NCBI RefSeq assembly: GCF_016595465.1
Contig: NZ_JAENIK010000008.1
Location: forward strand, 124,001 to 188,000
Reading direction: 5' to 3'
Origin: Luteolibacter yonseiensis
GTDB taxonomy: Bacteria > Verrucomicrobiota > Verrucomicrobiia > Verrucomicrobiales > Akkermansiaceae
DNA length: 64,000 nucleotides
A program made the position numbers and the translations under genes. Shown here in pieces: positions 47,482 to 60,303 of the stretch. The notes below the pieces were generated by a model. It saw only the letters and a list, made by a program, of their open reading frames with translations, searched no databases and had not been told where the DNA came from. Numbering within the stretch: the first letter of the stretch is position 1; each line of letters begins with the position of its first letter.

Positions 47482-50400
47482 ATGAAAATCCTCATTGCCA
47501 ATCGCGGAGAAATCGCGGCCCGAGCCATCCGCACGTTTCAAAAACTCGGCTACCGGAGCATCGCGGTTTATTCCGATCCCGACGCCGGAGCACCGCATGT
47601 CGATCTCGCGGACGAGGCCCGCCACCTCGGACCCGGCCCGGTTTCCGAAAGCTACCTGCTCAAGGACAAGCTGCTGGAAATCGCGTTGGAATCCGGAGCG
47701 GACGCGGTTTTCCCCGGTTACGGCCTGCTGAGCGAGAACACGGACTTCGCCCGCATGTGCGAGGACGCCGGCGTGAGATGGCTGGGCCCCACCCCGGAAC
47801 AGATCATCGCCTTCGGCTTGAAACATGAAGCCCGCCGTCTCGCGGGTGACGCGGGCGTGCCGCTCGTTCCGGGCACGGGCCTTCTGGAAAATGCGGAGGC
47901 CGCCATCTCCGCTGCGGAGGGGATCGGCTACCCGGTCATGTTGAAAAGCACCGCCGGTGGCGGAGGGATCGGCATGAAGGTCTGCCGCGACGCCGATGAA
48001 CTGCGCCGCGAGTTTGAAAGCGTCGTGCGTCTCAGCGAACGCAGCTTCGGCTCCGGCGGCGTCTTCATCGAGCGGTTCATCCAGCGGGGCCGCCACGTGG
48101 AGGTCCAGATCTTCGGTGACGGAAACGGAAAGGTGCTGGCCCTCGGCGAGCGCGATTGTTCGGTGCAGCGCCGCAACCAGAAGGTCTTCGAGGAGACACC
48201 CGCTCCCGACCTGCCCGACCGCACGAGGACCGCGCTCCACGCGGCGGCGGTGAAACTCGGTGAGAGCGTGAACTACCGTTCCGCCGGGACCGTGGAATTC
48301 ATCTACGACGCGGACCGCGATGATTTCTTTTTTCTCGAGGTGAACACCCGCCTGCAGGTCGAACACGGGGTCACGGAACTCGTCACCGGCATCGATCTCG
48401 TCGAGTGGATGGTGCGCCTCGCCCTGGACCGGACTTGGAAAATGCCGGATGCCAGCCCCACTCCGCGCGGCTGCGCGATCCAGGCGCGCGTCTATGCGGA
48501 GGATCCGAACCATAACTTCCGCCCGAGCTGCGGCCTGCTGACGGAAGCGGTTTTTCCCGATTGGACACGCTGCGACGGCTGGATCTCGCCCGGCACCGAA
48601 GTCAGTCCCTTCTACGATCCGCTGCTCGCGAAAGTGATGGTCCACGGCGAGGATCGGGAGACCGCCGTGCATCTGCTGGAAAAGGCGCTCGATGAAACGA
48701 AAATCTCCGGCATCGAGACAAACCTGCGCTACCTGCGCGGCATCGTACGATGGACGCCATACCTGTTGGGCGGCGTCGCCATGCGTGACATGGTGGATTT
48801 CTCCTACACGCCCCGCACCATCGACGTACTGTCCGCAGGGACGATGACGACGGTGCAGGACTGGCCCGGCCGCGTGGGGTATTGGGAGGTGGGCGTGCCC
48901 CCATGCGGGCCGTTCGACCCGCTGTCATTGCGCCTGGCGAACACCCTCGTCGGAAATGAGGAGGGCACGGCGGGCCTGGAAATCACGATGACCGGTCCGA
49001 CGCTGCGGTTCAATTCACCTGCTGTTATCGCGGTAGCCGGAGCGTCCGCGCTGATGCTGAAAAACGGCGAACCCGTGCCGATGAACGAAGCCATCGCCGT
49101 GGAAGCCGGGGATGTTCTGAAAATCGGCAGGTTCGAGGGAGCCGGAGCACGCGCCTACCTCTCGGTGGCGGGTGGGATCGAGTCTCCCGAATATCTGGGC
49201 AGTTGCTCGACATTCACCTTGGGGAAATTCGGCGGCCCGTTTGGAAGGGCGCTGCTGCCGGGGGATGTGCTGGGCATCAGGAGTTCACCGGCTGGAGCCG
49301 GCAAGTCTGAAACACCCCATGAAACCGGCCGGTTGAAACCGGCGCCCCTTGGTCACGACTGGCGGATCGCCGTCCTCTACGGCCCGCACGGTTCGCCGGA
49401 TTTTTTCCTCGATGAGGACATCGACACCTTTTTCGCAACACAGTGGGAGGTCCATTACAATTCCGCCCGCACCGGTGTCCGCCTCATCGGCCCGAAGCCG
49501 AAGTGGGCGCGCGCCGACGGCGGTGAGGCGGGACTGCATCCCTCGAACCTGCACGACAACGCCTACGCCATCGGCGCGGTGGATTTCACGGGTGACATGC
49601 CCGTCATCCTCGGCCCTGACGGCCCCAGCCTCGGTGGATTCGTCTGCCCTGTCGTCGTGGTGGACGCGGAGCTGTGGAAACTCGGCCAGCTCCGCCCCGG
49701 AGACCGCATCCGGTTCGTTCCCGTGGACGAGGCATGGGCGCGGGACCGACAGACCGAGGTGGCTGAATTCATTTCAGGAAAGCGATCGGAACTCGCCGAC
49801 CCTTCGGAGGCGGCACGCGGTTCGTGTTTCATCGATTCCTTTGGAGAGGGAGATGACGCCGTGGTCGTCCGCCGTGCGGGAGACCGCTATTTCCTGATCG
49901 AGTTCGGTCCGCATCACCTTGACCTCAAGCTGCGGTTCAAGGTCCACGTCGTGCACGAGTGGCTGAAGGAGCGGGCCATCCCCGGCATCCTCGACCTCAC
50001 ACCGGGAATCCGCTCGTTGCAGGTCCACTTCGATCCGGGAGTGATCGGGCGCGGTGAATTGTGGAAAATCATCCGGGACGGCATCGAAGGCCTGCCGCCC
50101 TTGGAGCAGATCGAAGTGCCGACACGCGTGGTCCACCTGCCTCTGAGTTGGGAGGATCCGAGCACGCTGGAAGCCATCCGCCGCTACATGCAGAGCGTGC
50201 GTCCCGACGCGCCATGGTGCCCGAGCAATCTGGAGTTCATCCGCCGCATCAACGACCTGGAATCCATCGACGAGGTGCGCCGGATCTTTTTCGAAGCGTC
50301 CTATCTGGTGATGGGGCTGGGCGATGTCTATCTCGGGGCTCCTGTTGCCACTCCGCTCGATCCACGCCACCGGATGGTGACGACGAAGTACAACCCGGCA

Positions 50401-51066
50401 CGAACGTGGACGCCGGAAAACGCCGTCGGTATAGGTGGGGCATATCTCTGCATCTATGGCATGGAAGGCCCCGGCGGCTACCAATTCACCGGACGCACCA
50501 TCCCGGTGTGGAACCGCTGGCGCAAAACGGCGGATTTCGAAAAACCGTGGCTGCTGAGATTTTTCGACCAACTGCGTTTCCATCCGGTAAGTGCCGAAGA
50601 ACTGTTGCGGCTGCGCGAGGAGGTGCCACGTGGCCGGCACAAGCTGGAGATCGAGGAAAAGGTCTTCCGATTTTCGGATTACGAAGCGTTCCTGGCGGAA
50701 AACTCCGCAGGCATCGAGGCGTTCCAAAACAAACAGCGCGCGGGCTACGAGGCGGAACGCAAGCGTTGGGAGGAAGCCGGTCTCTCGATGGACGCACCCG
50801 CGGAAACCGTGGAGGAGGAGGATACCGTGGTGATCCCCGAAGGATGCTCCACCCTCGACAGTCCTGTGACCGGAAGCGTCTGGAAAGTCGAAGCCCTGGC
50901 TGGCACGAGGATCGCTGCCGGCACCACGGCGCTCATCCTCGAAGCCATGAAAATGGAGGTCCCGCTGGAAGCCGATGAACCGCTCGAAATCGTCGAAATC
51001 CTCGTCGCGGAAGGGGCCAGCGTAAGGGCGGGCCAGCCGCTCGTCATTGTGAAACCCGCAATCTGA
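47482..51066 (+). CDS. uca: Biotin-dependent urea/guanidine carboxylase
   Basis: A 1194-residue enzyme that carboxylates urea or guanidine using ATP, bicarbonate and biotin. Domains in order: biotin carboxylase with ATP-grasp, residues 1-450 (KILIANRGEIAARAIRT, KSTAGGGGIGMK, EVNTRLQVEHGVTE); carboxyltransferase made of AHS2/KipA-like (~450-770) and AHS1/KipI-like (~780-1000) parts; a linker; and the biotinyl domain with EAMKMEV, biotin-Lys at about 1157. Length and order match TIGR02712 urea carboxylase without a fused allophanate hydrolase. Neighbouring DUF1989 genes and the guanidine riboswitch argue that guanidine is the true substrate, but sequence alone by eye cannot separate it from urea. 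Confidence 0.92.
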   Translation: MKILIANRGEIAARAIRTFQKLGYRSIAVYSDPDAGAPHVDLADEARHLGPGPVSESYLLKDKLLEIALESGADAVFPGYGLLSENTDFARMCEDAGVRWLGPTPEQIIAFGLKHEARRLAGDAGVPLVPGTGLLENAEAAISAAEGIGYPVMLKSTAGGGGIGMKVCRDADELRREFESVVRLSERSFGSGGVFIERFIQRGRHVEVQIFGDGNGKVLALGERDCSVQRRNQKVFEETPAPDLPDRTRTALHAAAVKLGESVNYRSAGTVEFIYDADRDDFFFLEVNTRLQVEHGVTELVTGIDLVEWMVRLALDRTWKMPDASPTPRGCAIQARVYAEDPNHNFRPSCGLLTEAVFPDWTRCDGWISPGTEVSPFYDPLLAKVMVHGEDRETAVHLLEKALDETKISGIETNLRYLRGIVRWTPYLLGGVAMRDMVDFSYTPRTIDVLSAGTMTTVQDWPGRVGYWEVGVPPCGPFDPLSLRLANTLVGNEEGTAGLEITMTGPTLRFNSPAVIAVAGASALMLKNGEPVPMNEAIAVEAGDVLKIGRFEGAGARAYLSVAGGIESPEYLGSCSTFTLGKFGGPFGRALLPGDVLGIRSSPAGAGKSETPHETGRLKPAPLGHDWRIAVLYGPHGSPDFFLDEDIDTFFATQWEVHYNSARTGVRLIGPKPKWARADGGEAGLHPSNLHDNAYAIGAVDFTGDMPVILGPDGPSLGGFVCPVVVVDAELWKLGQLRPGDRIRFVPVDEAWARDRQTEVAEFISGKRSELADPSEAARGSCFIDSFGEGDDAVVVRRAGDRYFLIEFGPHHLDLKLRFKVHVVHEWLKERAIPGILDLTPGIRSLQVHFDPGVIGRGELWKIIRDGIEGLPPLEQIEVPTRVVHLPLSWEDPSTLEAIRRYMQSVRPDAPWCPSNLEFIRRINDLESIDEVRRIFFEASYLVMGLGDVYLGAPVATPLDPRHRMVTTKYNPARTWTPENAVGIGGAYLCIYGMEGPGGYQFTGRTIPVWNRWRKTADFEKPWLLRFFDQLRFHPVSAEELLRLREEVPRGRHKLEIEEKVFRFSDYEAFLAENSAGIEAFQNKQRAGYEAERKRWEEAGLSMDAPAETVEEEDTVVIPEGCSTLDSPVTGSVWKVEALAGTRIAAGTTALILEAMKMEVPLEADEPLEIVEILVAEGASVRAGQPLVIVKPAI

Positions 51067-51068
51067 AA

Positions 51069-52793
51069 ATGACCATCACCGAACTCAAGACCCGCTACGC
51101 CGGAGGTGCCACACCCTCCGAAATCATCGGGGAAATCCGGGATAAGACCATCGCTTGGAATGATCCGGCACTCTTCATCCATCTGCCGGAGAAATCCGTC
51201 CTGCTGGAAATCGCCGCTGCCGTCGAAGCGATGCCGGAGGGACTCCCGCTGTGGGGCATTCCCTTCGTCGTGAAGGATAACATCGATGTCGCCGGTTGGC
51301 CGACCACCGCGGGTTGTCCCGAATACGCCTACCTGCCAACCAAGGATGCCGAGGTGGTGCGGCTCCTGAGAGCTGCGGGAGCGATTCCGATCGCGAAGGC
51401 GAATATGGACCAGTTCGCCACCGGACTGGTCGGCACCCGCAGTCCCTACGGGGTCGCACGGAACGCCATTGACGCGGAATTCCTTCCCGGCGGATCAAGC
51501 TCCGGCAGCGCCTCCTCGGTGGCTGCGGACCTGTGCGCGTTTTCCCTGGGGACCGATACGGCGGGTTCGGGCCGCGTGCCGGCGGCATTTCAGGAACTGA
51601 TCGGCTGGAAACCCACCAGAGGCTTGCTGAGCAATCGCGGGCTGGTTCCCGCGTGCAGGTCGCTGGATTGCATCTCGGTTTTCGCGAACACGGCCGCGGA
51701 CGCCCTGCTGGTATCGGAAGCGGTGTCCGTTTACGACGAAGCGGATGCTTTTTCCCGGAAGGTGATCCCCAAGGGAGGGATCGGAGCGAGATTCCGCTTC
51801 GGAGTGCCGGTGTCTCCCGATTTCGCGGGCGATCCGGACACGCCGGGACTTTTTGCGGCGGCGGTTGAAAAATTGAAATCGCTGGGAGGCACCCCTGTCA
51901 TGGTGGATCTCACCGCATTCACGGAAGCCGCGAAACTGCTCTACGAAGGCCCGTGGGTCGCGGAGCGCTGGGCGGCGGTCGGAGGGTTCGTGGAAAAAAA
52001 TCCCGATGCCGTTTTCCCGGTCACTCGGAAAATCCTCGAAGGTTCGAAAGGCTGGGACGCGGCATCCACCTTCCTAGCGCAATACAAGCTGCGGGAACAT
52101 GCCCGCGACGCGGAGGCTGTCTGGAAAAAGATCGATGTCCTGCTGTTGCCCACCACTCCACGGATCCACACCGTAGCGGAAAATCTGCAGGAGCCCTACG
52201 GCACGAATGCGACGCTCGGACGTTACACGAATTTCATGAACCTGCTGGACCTCGCCGCCGTCGCGGTGCCCGCCGGGCGGGCGAGATCCGGACGAGCTCC
52301 CTGGGGTGTCACCCTCGCGGCACCGGCGGGCTGGGATGTGGTCCTGCTGGGATTGGCCGCCCGCTTCAGGGGAGAACCGGAGATTGAGATCCGCAAACCG
52401 ACGAGGATTCCCCTGCTCGTCTGCGGAGCGCATCTGGAAGGACTCGCACTGCATTGGCAGCTCGCGGATCGTGGTGCCGTCCTTCGCGAAAAAACGCGGA
52501 CCGCGCCGGTTTACCGGATGTTTGCGATGCCGCCGGTGGGAACCATTCCCCCGCGTCCCGCGTTGATCAGGGATGATGAACGCGGTGCCGGCATCGACGT
52601 GGAGGTCTGGGAACTCGAAGCCGCGGATTTCGGTGATTTCGTTTCAAAAATCCCCGGACCGCTGGGAATTGGCAAGGTGAAGCTGGAAAACGGTGAGGAA
52701 GTTCCGGGATTCATCGCCGAGCCTAGGGCGATCGAAGGAGCCGGGGAAATCACCGATTTCGGCGGATGGCGGGCCTGGTTGGAGCGGTCGTAA
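51069..52793 (+). CDS. atzF: Allophanate hydrolase
   Basis: A 574-residue amidase-signature enzyme that cleaves allophanate to two ammonia and two CO2, completing the pathway. The Ser-cisSer-Lys triad is visible: Lys in VVKDNIDVAGWPTTAG, and the serines in PGGSSSGSASSVA and GTDTAGSGRVPA. The gly-rich loop matches AtzF/DUR1 amidase domains. The C-terminal ~130 residues (LLVCGAHLEGLALHWQLADRGA, PALIRDDE) form the extra allophanate hydrolase domain. The start lies 2 bp after the carboxylase stop, so the two are translated together. Confidence 0.94.
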   Translation: MTITELKTRYAGGATPSEIIGEIRDKTIAWNDPALFIHLPEKSVLLEIAAAVEAMPEGLPLWGIPFVVKDNIDVAGWPTTAGCPEYAYLPTKDAEVVRLLRAAGAIPIAKANMDQFATGLVGTRSPYGVARNAIDAEFLPGGSSSGSASSVAADLCAFSLGTDTAGSGRVPAAFQELIGWKPTRGLLSNRGLVPACRSLDCISVFANTAADALLVSEAVSVYDEADAFSRKVIPKGGIGARFRFGVPVSPDFAGDPDTPGLFAAAVEKLKSLGGTPVMVDLTAFTEAAKLLYEGPWVAERWAAVGGFVEKNPDAVFPVTRKILEGSKGWDAASTFLAQYKLREHARDAEAVWKKIDVLLLPTTPRIHTVAENLQEPYGTNATLGRYTNFMNLLDLAAVAVPAGRARSGRAPWGVTLAAPAGWDVVLLGLAARFRGEPEIEIRKPTRIPLLVCGAHLEGLALHWQLADRGAVLREKTRTAPVYRMFAMPPVGTIPPRPALIRDDERGAGIDVEVWELEAADFGDFVSKIPGPLGIGKVKLENGEEVPGFIAEPRAIEGAGEITDFGGWRAWLERS

Positions 52794-52849
52794 TCCCGCC
52801 CGCCTTATCTTTTCTCGCCAGCGGCGGGATGCTCTGGCAAAAGTCGCGC

Positions 52850-53884
52850 GTGTCCGAGACCAGAATCCTACAAGCCGCCGATGATGAAATGAAAGACGCC
52901 GTGCGCGAGGCCAGCGCCATGCTGCGTGCCGGCGAAATCGTCGCCCTGCCGACCGAAACCGTTTACGGCCTCGGTGCGGACGCGCTGAATCCCGAAGCCG
53001 TCGCGAAGGTTTTCGCAGCGAAGGAAAGACCGTCGTTCGATCCGCTCATCGTCCACATCGCGTCGCGCGGGGATTTGAAGGATGTCGCCATCGTGCCGGA
53101 TGACATCGCGGAAACGGTCAACAAGTTGACCGCCGAATTCTGGCCCGGTCCCCTCACCTTGATTTTACCAAAGCACCCCGATGTCCCCGATCTGGTGACC
53201 AGCGGACTGCCGACGGTGGCGGTGCGCCAGAGCGCGCATCCGGTGTTCCGCGCGGTAGGCAAGGAACTCGGACGCCCCATCGCCGCACCAAGCGCGAACC
53301 GCTTTGGCAGGATCTCCCCCACCTCAGCCTCCGCGGTGATGAAGGAACTGGAAGGACGCATCCCCCTCATCGTGGATGCCGGAGCCTGCAGCGAGGGAGT
53401 GGAGAGCACGATCATCTCCATCGAGCCACGTGAGGGAAAGAAACCGGTTTTCCGGCTTCACCGGGCCGGCCCCGTCACGAAAGAGCAGCTTCAGAATTTC
53501 GGCAAGGTGGAGAAATTCCGCGAAAACAAGAGCGAGGCCCCGCAGGCACCGGGTCAGCTCGAAAGCCACTACGCGCCGCTCACCCCGCTGATCCTGTTGG
53601 AAAAGCCGGAGGATTTCGTGCCGGAGGAAGGCAAGAAGTACGGCCTCCTCAGCTACACGGGTGACGACGACAGTCCTTATGTGAATCTCCACGACTGGGA
53701 AGCCATCGAATCGCTCAGCCCCGGCAGTGGAAAACTCGCCGAAGCGGCGATCCGCCTGTTTTTCGTCATGCGTATGATGGATGAGGCCGGACTGGATGCC
53801 ATCATCGTGGAGCCGGTGAGCGAGACAGGACTCGGTGTCGCCATCATGGACCGGCTCCGCCGGGCATCGGTCAATTTCAAATAG
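52850..53884 (+). CDS. sua5: L-threonylcarbamoyladenylate synthase (Sua5/TsaC type)
   Basis: A roughly 344-residue enzyme making threonylcarbamoyl-AMP from threonine, bicarbonate and ATP for tRNA t6A37. The YrdC domain has IVALPTETVYGLGADAL, ERPSFDPLIVHI, FWPGPLTLIL, VAVRQSAHPVF and APSANRFGRISPT. A C-terminal Sua5 domain follows, introduced by PGQLESHYAP. The start is uncertain: a GTG at 52850 places TRIL at the usual N-terminus, while an ATG at 52829 and an ATG at 52766 overlapping atzF are also possible. It is downstream of atzF on the same strand. Confidence 0.9.
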   Translation: MSETRILQAADDEMKDAVREASAMLRAGEIVALPTETVYGLGADALNPEAVAKVFAAKERPSFDPLIVHIASRGDLKDVAIVPDDIAETVNKLTAEFWPGPLTLILPKHPDVPDLVTSGLPTVAVRQSAHPVFRAVGKELGRPIAAPSANRFGRISPTSASAVMKELEGRIPLIVDAGACSEGVESTIISIEPREGKKPVFRLHRAGPVTKEQLQNFGKVEKFRENKSEAPQAPGQLESHYAPLTPLILLEKPEDFVPEEGKKYGLLSYTGDDDSPYVNLHDWEAIESLSPGSGKLAEAAIRLFFVMRMMDEAGLDAIIVEPVSETGLGVAIMDRLRRASVNFK

Positions 53885-57709
<3,825 letters not shown>

Positions 57710-57722
57710 TCTCTGACGGAGG

Positions 57723-57785
57723 TCCGGAGGCAACGCATCCGTCGTTGCACCGCCGAAAATTGGCAACGCGTCGTTAGCCTCCGGA
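57723..57785. repeat. Inverted-repeat structure after the GH2 gene
   Basis: Arms TCCGGAGGC (57723-57731) and GCCTCCGGA (57777-57785) enclose inner complementary segments GCAACG / CGTTGC. The element begins 13 bp after the stop codon and is followed by GGTTTTGATT. It may act as a terminator or 3'-end structure, but the T-run is weak. Confidence 0.5.
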
Positions 57786-57877
57786 GGCCTGGTTTTGATT
57801 CATTGGCACCCGTCCGGTCCGGAATGATTCCGACCCGCGACGGCATTCCAAAAATCAACCGCACCCGACTCCGATCC

Positions 57878-58579
57878 ATGAACAAGACAATCATCCTCAC
57901 GTCCACCGCGGCAGGCCTCCTATGCCTCGGCGCGCAAGCGGCCATCGTGAACAACAACCTGACCGGCAACAAGGAATACGACGGCTGGGACCGCCTCGGC
58001 TCTTCCGCGCCGGGCCTCACCACCACCACCCTCTCGACAGGTTCCGGCTTCGGATCCAACGAAGCCGGCTCCGGTGACGCCATGCTGCTGCGGGTTTCCG
58101 GAGGCCACTATCCCGCCAGCCTCGGTCTCTATTCTTTCGGCTCGAATTCCACGCTGCGCGTGTCGGACACGGTGACTTCCTTCAGCGACATCCGGACGGT
58201 GGCCATCACCATCGTCTCGTGGAGCAACGGCGATGAAGGGCTGCCCTCCGGATCGTTCAGCAGCCTGCCCACGCTCGGCTTCAACGGAGGAAGCCAGGCA
58301 TTGGCCGCCGACTGGTTTGGCACGACCCGGGTGGGTTCGGTGGATTTCGGGGGACCGATCCAGACCTATGCCTTCACCTTCCAGTGGGATCTCGGTTCCT
58401 TCGGCGATCCGATCACTTCCTATGACGTCTCATGGGGGCAGATCGTGCACACCGGAGTGCTGGGCATCCAATTGGAAAGCGCGGACACCTATTCCCTGAG
58501 CAATGCGGTTCCGGAGCCTTCGTCCGCACTGCTGGCGGCCTCCGCCGCGATCCTTGCCTTCCGAAGGAAGAGACGCTGA
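57878..58579 (+). CDS. PEP-CTERM exported protein of unknown function
   Basis: A 233-residue exported protein. The start at 57878 gives a signal peptide (IILTSTAAGLLCLGAQAA). The mature part is beta-rich and low-complexity (NNNLTGNKEYDGWDRLGSS) without catalytic motifs. The C-terminus VPEPSSALLAASAAILAFRRKRR is a textbook PEP-CTERM sorting signal, recognised by exosortase and leading to surface or exopolysaccharide attachment. No exosortase gene is in the window. A terminator follows. Confidence 0.82.
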   Translation: MNKTIILTSTAAGLLCLGAQAAIVNNNLTGNKEYDGWDRLGSSAPGLTTTTLSTGSGFGSNEAGSGDAMLLRVSGGHYPASLGLYSFGSNSTLRVSDTVTSFSDIRTVAITIVSWSNGDEGLPSGSFSSLPTLGFNGGSQALAADWFGTTRVGSVDFGGPIQTYAFTFQWDLGSFGDPITSYDVSWGQIVHTGVLGIQLESADTYSLSNAVPEPSSALLAASAAILAFRRKRR

Positions 58580-58607
58580 AACGCATGCAACGTAGGAAAC
58601 AACTCCA

Positions 58608-58641
58608 AGCCGGCAAGCTTTCCCAAGCTGCCGGCTTTTTT
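58608..58641 (+). terminator. Rho-independent terminator after the PEP-CTERM gene
   Basis: AGCCGGC(A)AGCTT pairs with AAGCTGCCGGCT across a 4-base loop (12 bp, one bulged A), followed by six T. Confidence 0.9.
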
Positions 58642-58657
58642 CATGGGCGGAGCGTTT

Positions 58658-59152
58658 TCACATGCCTTTCGCCGCCATGACTCCGAAAGACGTGATCACG
58701 ATCGCCGCGACGATGATCAGCACATAGAGGCTCAGGATCACCAACATCGCGATTCCCAGGAACTTCCAGAACGACCGTTGCTCGTTGAGCGCGCCCTCCA
58801 GGTCCATCACACTTCCAGACCGCACCAGATCCCCGATGCGGCTCGCATATTTCCACAGCTTGATCCCGGGATAGATATAAACACCCGCGAACAGGAGGTA
58901 GATGCCGCCGAATCCGAATCCGAGCCCCTTGCCGAACATCGGGTTGGAATTTGCCGGGATGCCAATGAGCATCGTGACCAGGGCAAGCAAAACCATCAGT
59001 CCCGCGCCGATGAACACCATCACCGAAATGAACCTTACCCAGGGTTTCGTCCTCGCGAGCTGCTCGATGATTCCCTGGGTGATCGCGTTACCGGAAGAAA
59101 GGCTCCCCGGGACGCTGTTCGCTACGGGAGAGGAATATGGGTCCAGTGACAT
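58658..59152 (-). CDS. DUF5362-like small membrane protein
   Basis: A 164-residue membrane protein with four hydrophobic segments. The core [21 protein letters not shown] followed by [16 protein letters not shown] fits DUF5362, a family of unknown function with TRPWVRF-type motifs. A second pair of TM segments is [12 protein letters not shown] and [16 protein letters not shown]. The start at 59152 (MSLDPYSSP) was chosen over an in-frame ATG six codons upstream as it gives the usual soluble N-terminus of this family. Convergent with the PEP-CTERM gene and divergent from ruvB. Confidence 0.65.
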   Translation of the reverse strand: MSLDPYSSPVANSVPGSLSSGNAITQGIIEQLARTKPWVRFISVMVFIGAGLMVLLALVTMLIGIPANSNPMFGKGLGFGFGGIYLLFAGVYIYPGIKLWKYASRIGDLVRSGSVMDLEGALNEQRSFWKFLGIAMLVILSLYVLIIVAAIVITSFGVMAAKGM

Positions 59153-59261
59153 GATTCTCCAGACTTTCATGACAGTCCCACCACGACAAGCTGTATCTGG
59201 AACGGAGGCTGAACTCCGCGCTTCTCACCCGCCGCCCGACACGTTTGAATCGCTCCGCACG

Positions 59262-60287
59262 ATGTCCGAAAACTTCTACCAACAAACCACCGCCGCACCC
59301 GCGACCTCGTTCGATGTCTCGCTGCGGCCGCCGGCGTTTTCGGAATTCATCGGCCAGGAGAAAGTCAAGGAGCGCATCCTGCTCATGCTGGAGGCGGCGA
59401 AGCAGCGTGGAGACGTGCTCGACCACGTGCTTCTTTCCGGCCCGCCCGGCCTTGGCAAGACCACCCTCGCGAACCTCATCGCCCGCGCCGCCGGGACCCA
59501 GCTTCACACGACATCCGGGCCGCAGATCGAAAAAGCGGGCGACCTCGCGGGCATCCTTACAAACATCCAGAAAGGCGACATCCTTTTCATCGATGAAATC
59601 CACCGGCTGCACCCGGCCATCGAGGAATATCTTTACCCCGCGATGGAAGATTTCCGATTGGACATCATCATCGACTCCGGTCCGTCGGCACGGTCGATCC
59701 AGATCAATCTGCCCAAATTCACCCTCGTCGGCGCGACGACCCGCTCGGGCATGCTCACCGCTCCTTTGCGTTCGCGCTTCGGCCTGGCGAACCGGCTGGA
59801 CTACTACACACACGAGGAACTCGCGGACATCATCGAGCGTTCCGCAGGTCTGCTGGACGTACCCACCGAGCGGGCCGGCGCGCTCGAAATCGCCTCCCGT
59901 TCGCGCGGCACGCCGCGTGTGGCGAACGCGCTGCTGCGCTGGGTGCGCGACTTCGCCCAGGTCCGGGGGAAAGGGCACATCGATGGAAAAATCGCCGATG
60001 CCGCGCTGGCGATGATCGAGATCGACTCCCAAGGGCTTGATGAAATGGACAAGCGCCTGCTCGAGGTGCTCATCTACAAGTTCAACGGCGGTCCCGTCGG
60101 CCTGAACTCGCTGGCCGTCGCGGTGGGTGAGGATGCCGCCACCATCGAGGAAGTGCACGAGCCGTTCCTCATCATGCAGGGATACCTGATGCGGACGCCG
60201 CGCGGTCGGACGGCGATGCCCGCGGCGTATGCCAAAATCGGCGCGCCGGCGCCGCCATCGAGGCCGGACGAACTCGGTCTGTTCTGA
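59262..60287 (+). CDS. ruvB: Holliday junction branch migration helicase RuvB
   Basis: A 341-residue AAA+ motor that drives branch migration with RuvA. Motifs: [19 protein letters not shown], Walker [13 protein letters not shown], Walker [11 protein letters not shown], sensor 1 [20 protein letters not shown] with the arginine finger, and the winged-helix C-terminus ([11 protein letters not shown]). The start at 59262 gives the normal N-terminal length; the frame is open upstream but overlaps the divergent membrane-protein gene and lacks homology. It is physically unlinked from ruvA (37267), an uncommon but known arrangement. Confidence 0.97.
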   Translation: MSENFYQQTTAAPATSFDVSLRPPAFSEFIGQEKVKERILLMLEAAKQRGDVLDHVLLSGPPGLGKTTLANLIARAAGTQLHTTSGPQIEKAGDLAGILTNIQKGDILFIDEIHRLHPAIEEYLYPAMEDFRLDIIIDSGPSARSIQINLPKFTLVGATTRSGMLTAPLRSRFGLANRLDYYTHEELADIIERSAGLLDVPTERAGALEIASRSRGTPRVANALLRWVRDFAQVRGKGHIDGKIADAALAMIEIDSQGLDEMDKRLLEVLIYKFNGGPVGLNSLAVAVGEDAATIEEVHEPFLIMQGYLMRTPRGRTAMPAAYAKIGAPAPPSRPDELGLF

Positions 60288-60303
60288 GGGGCATCACAAA
60301 CCC

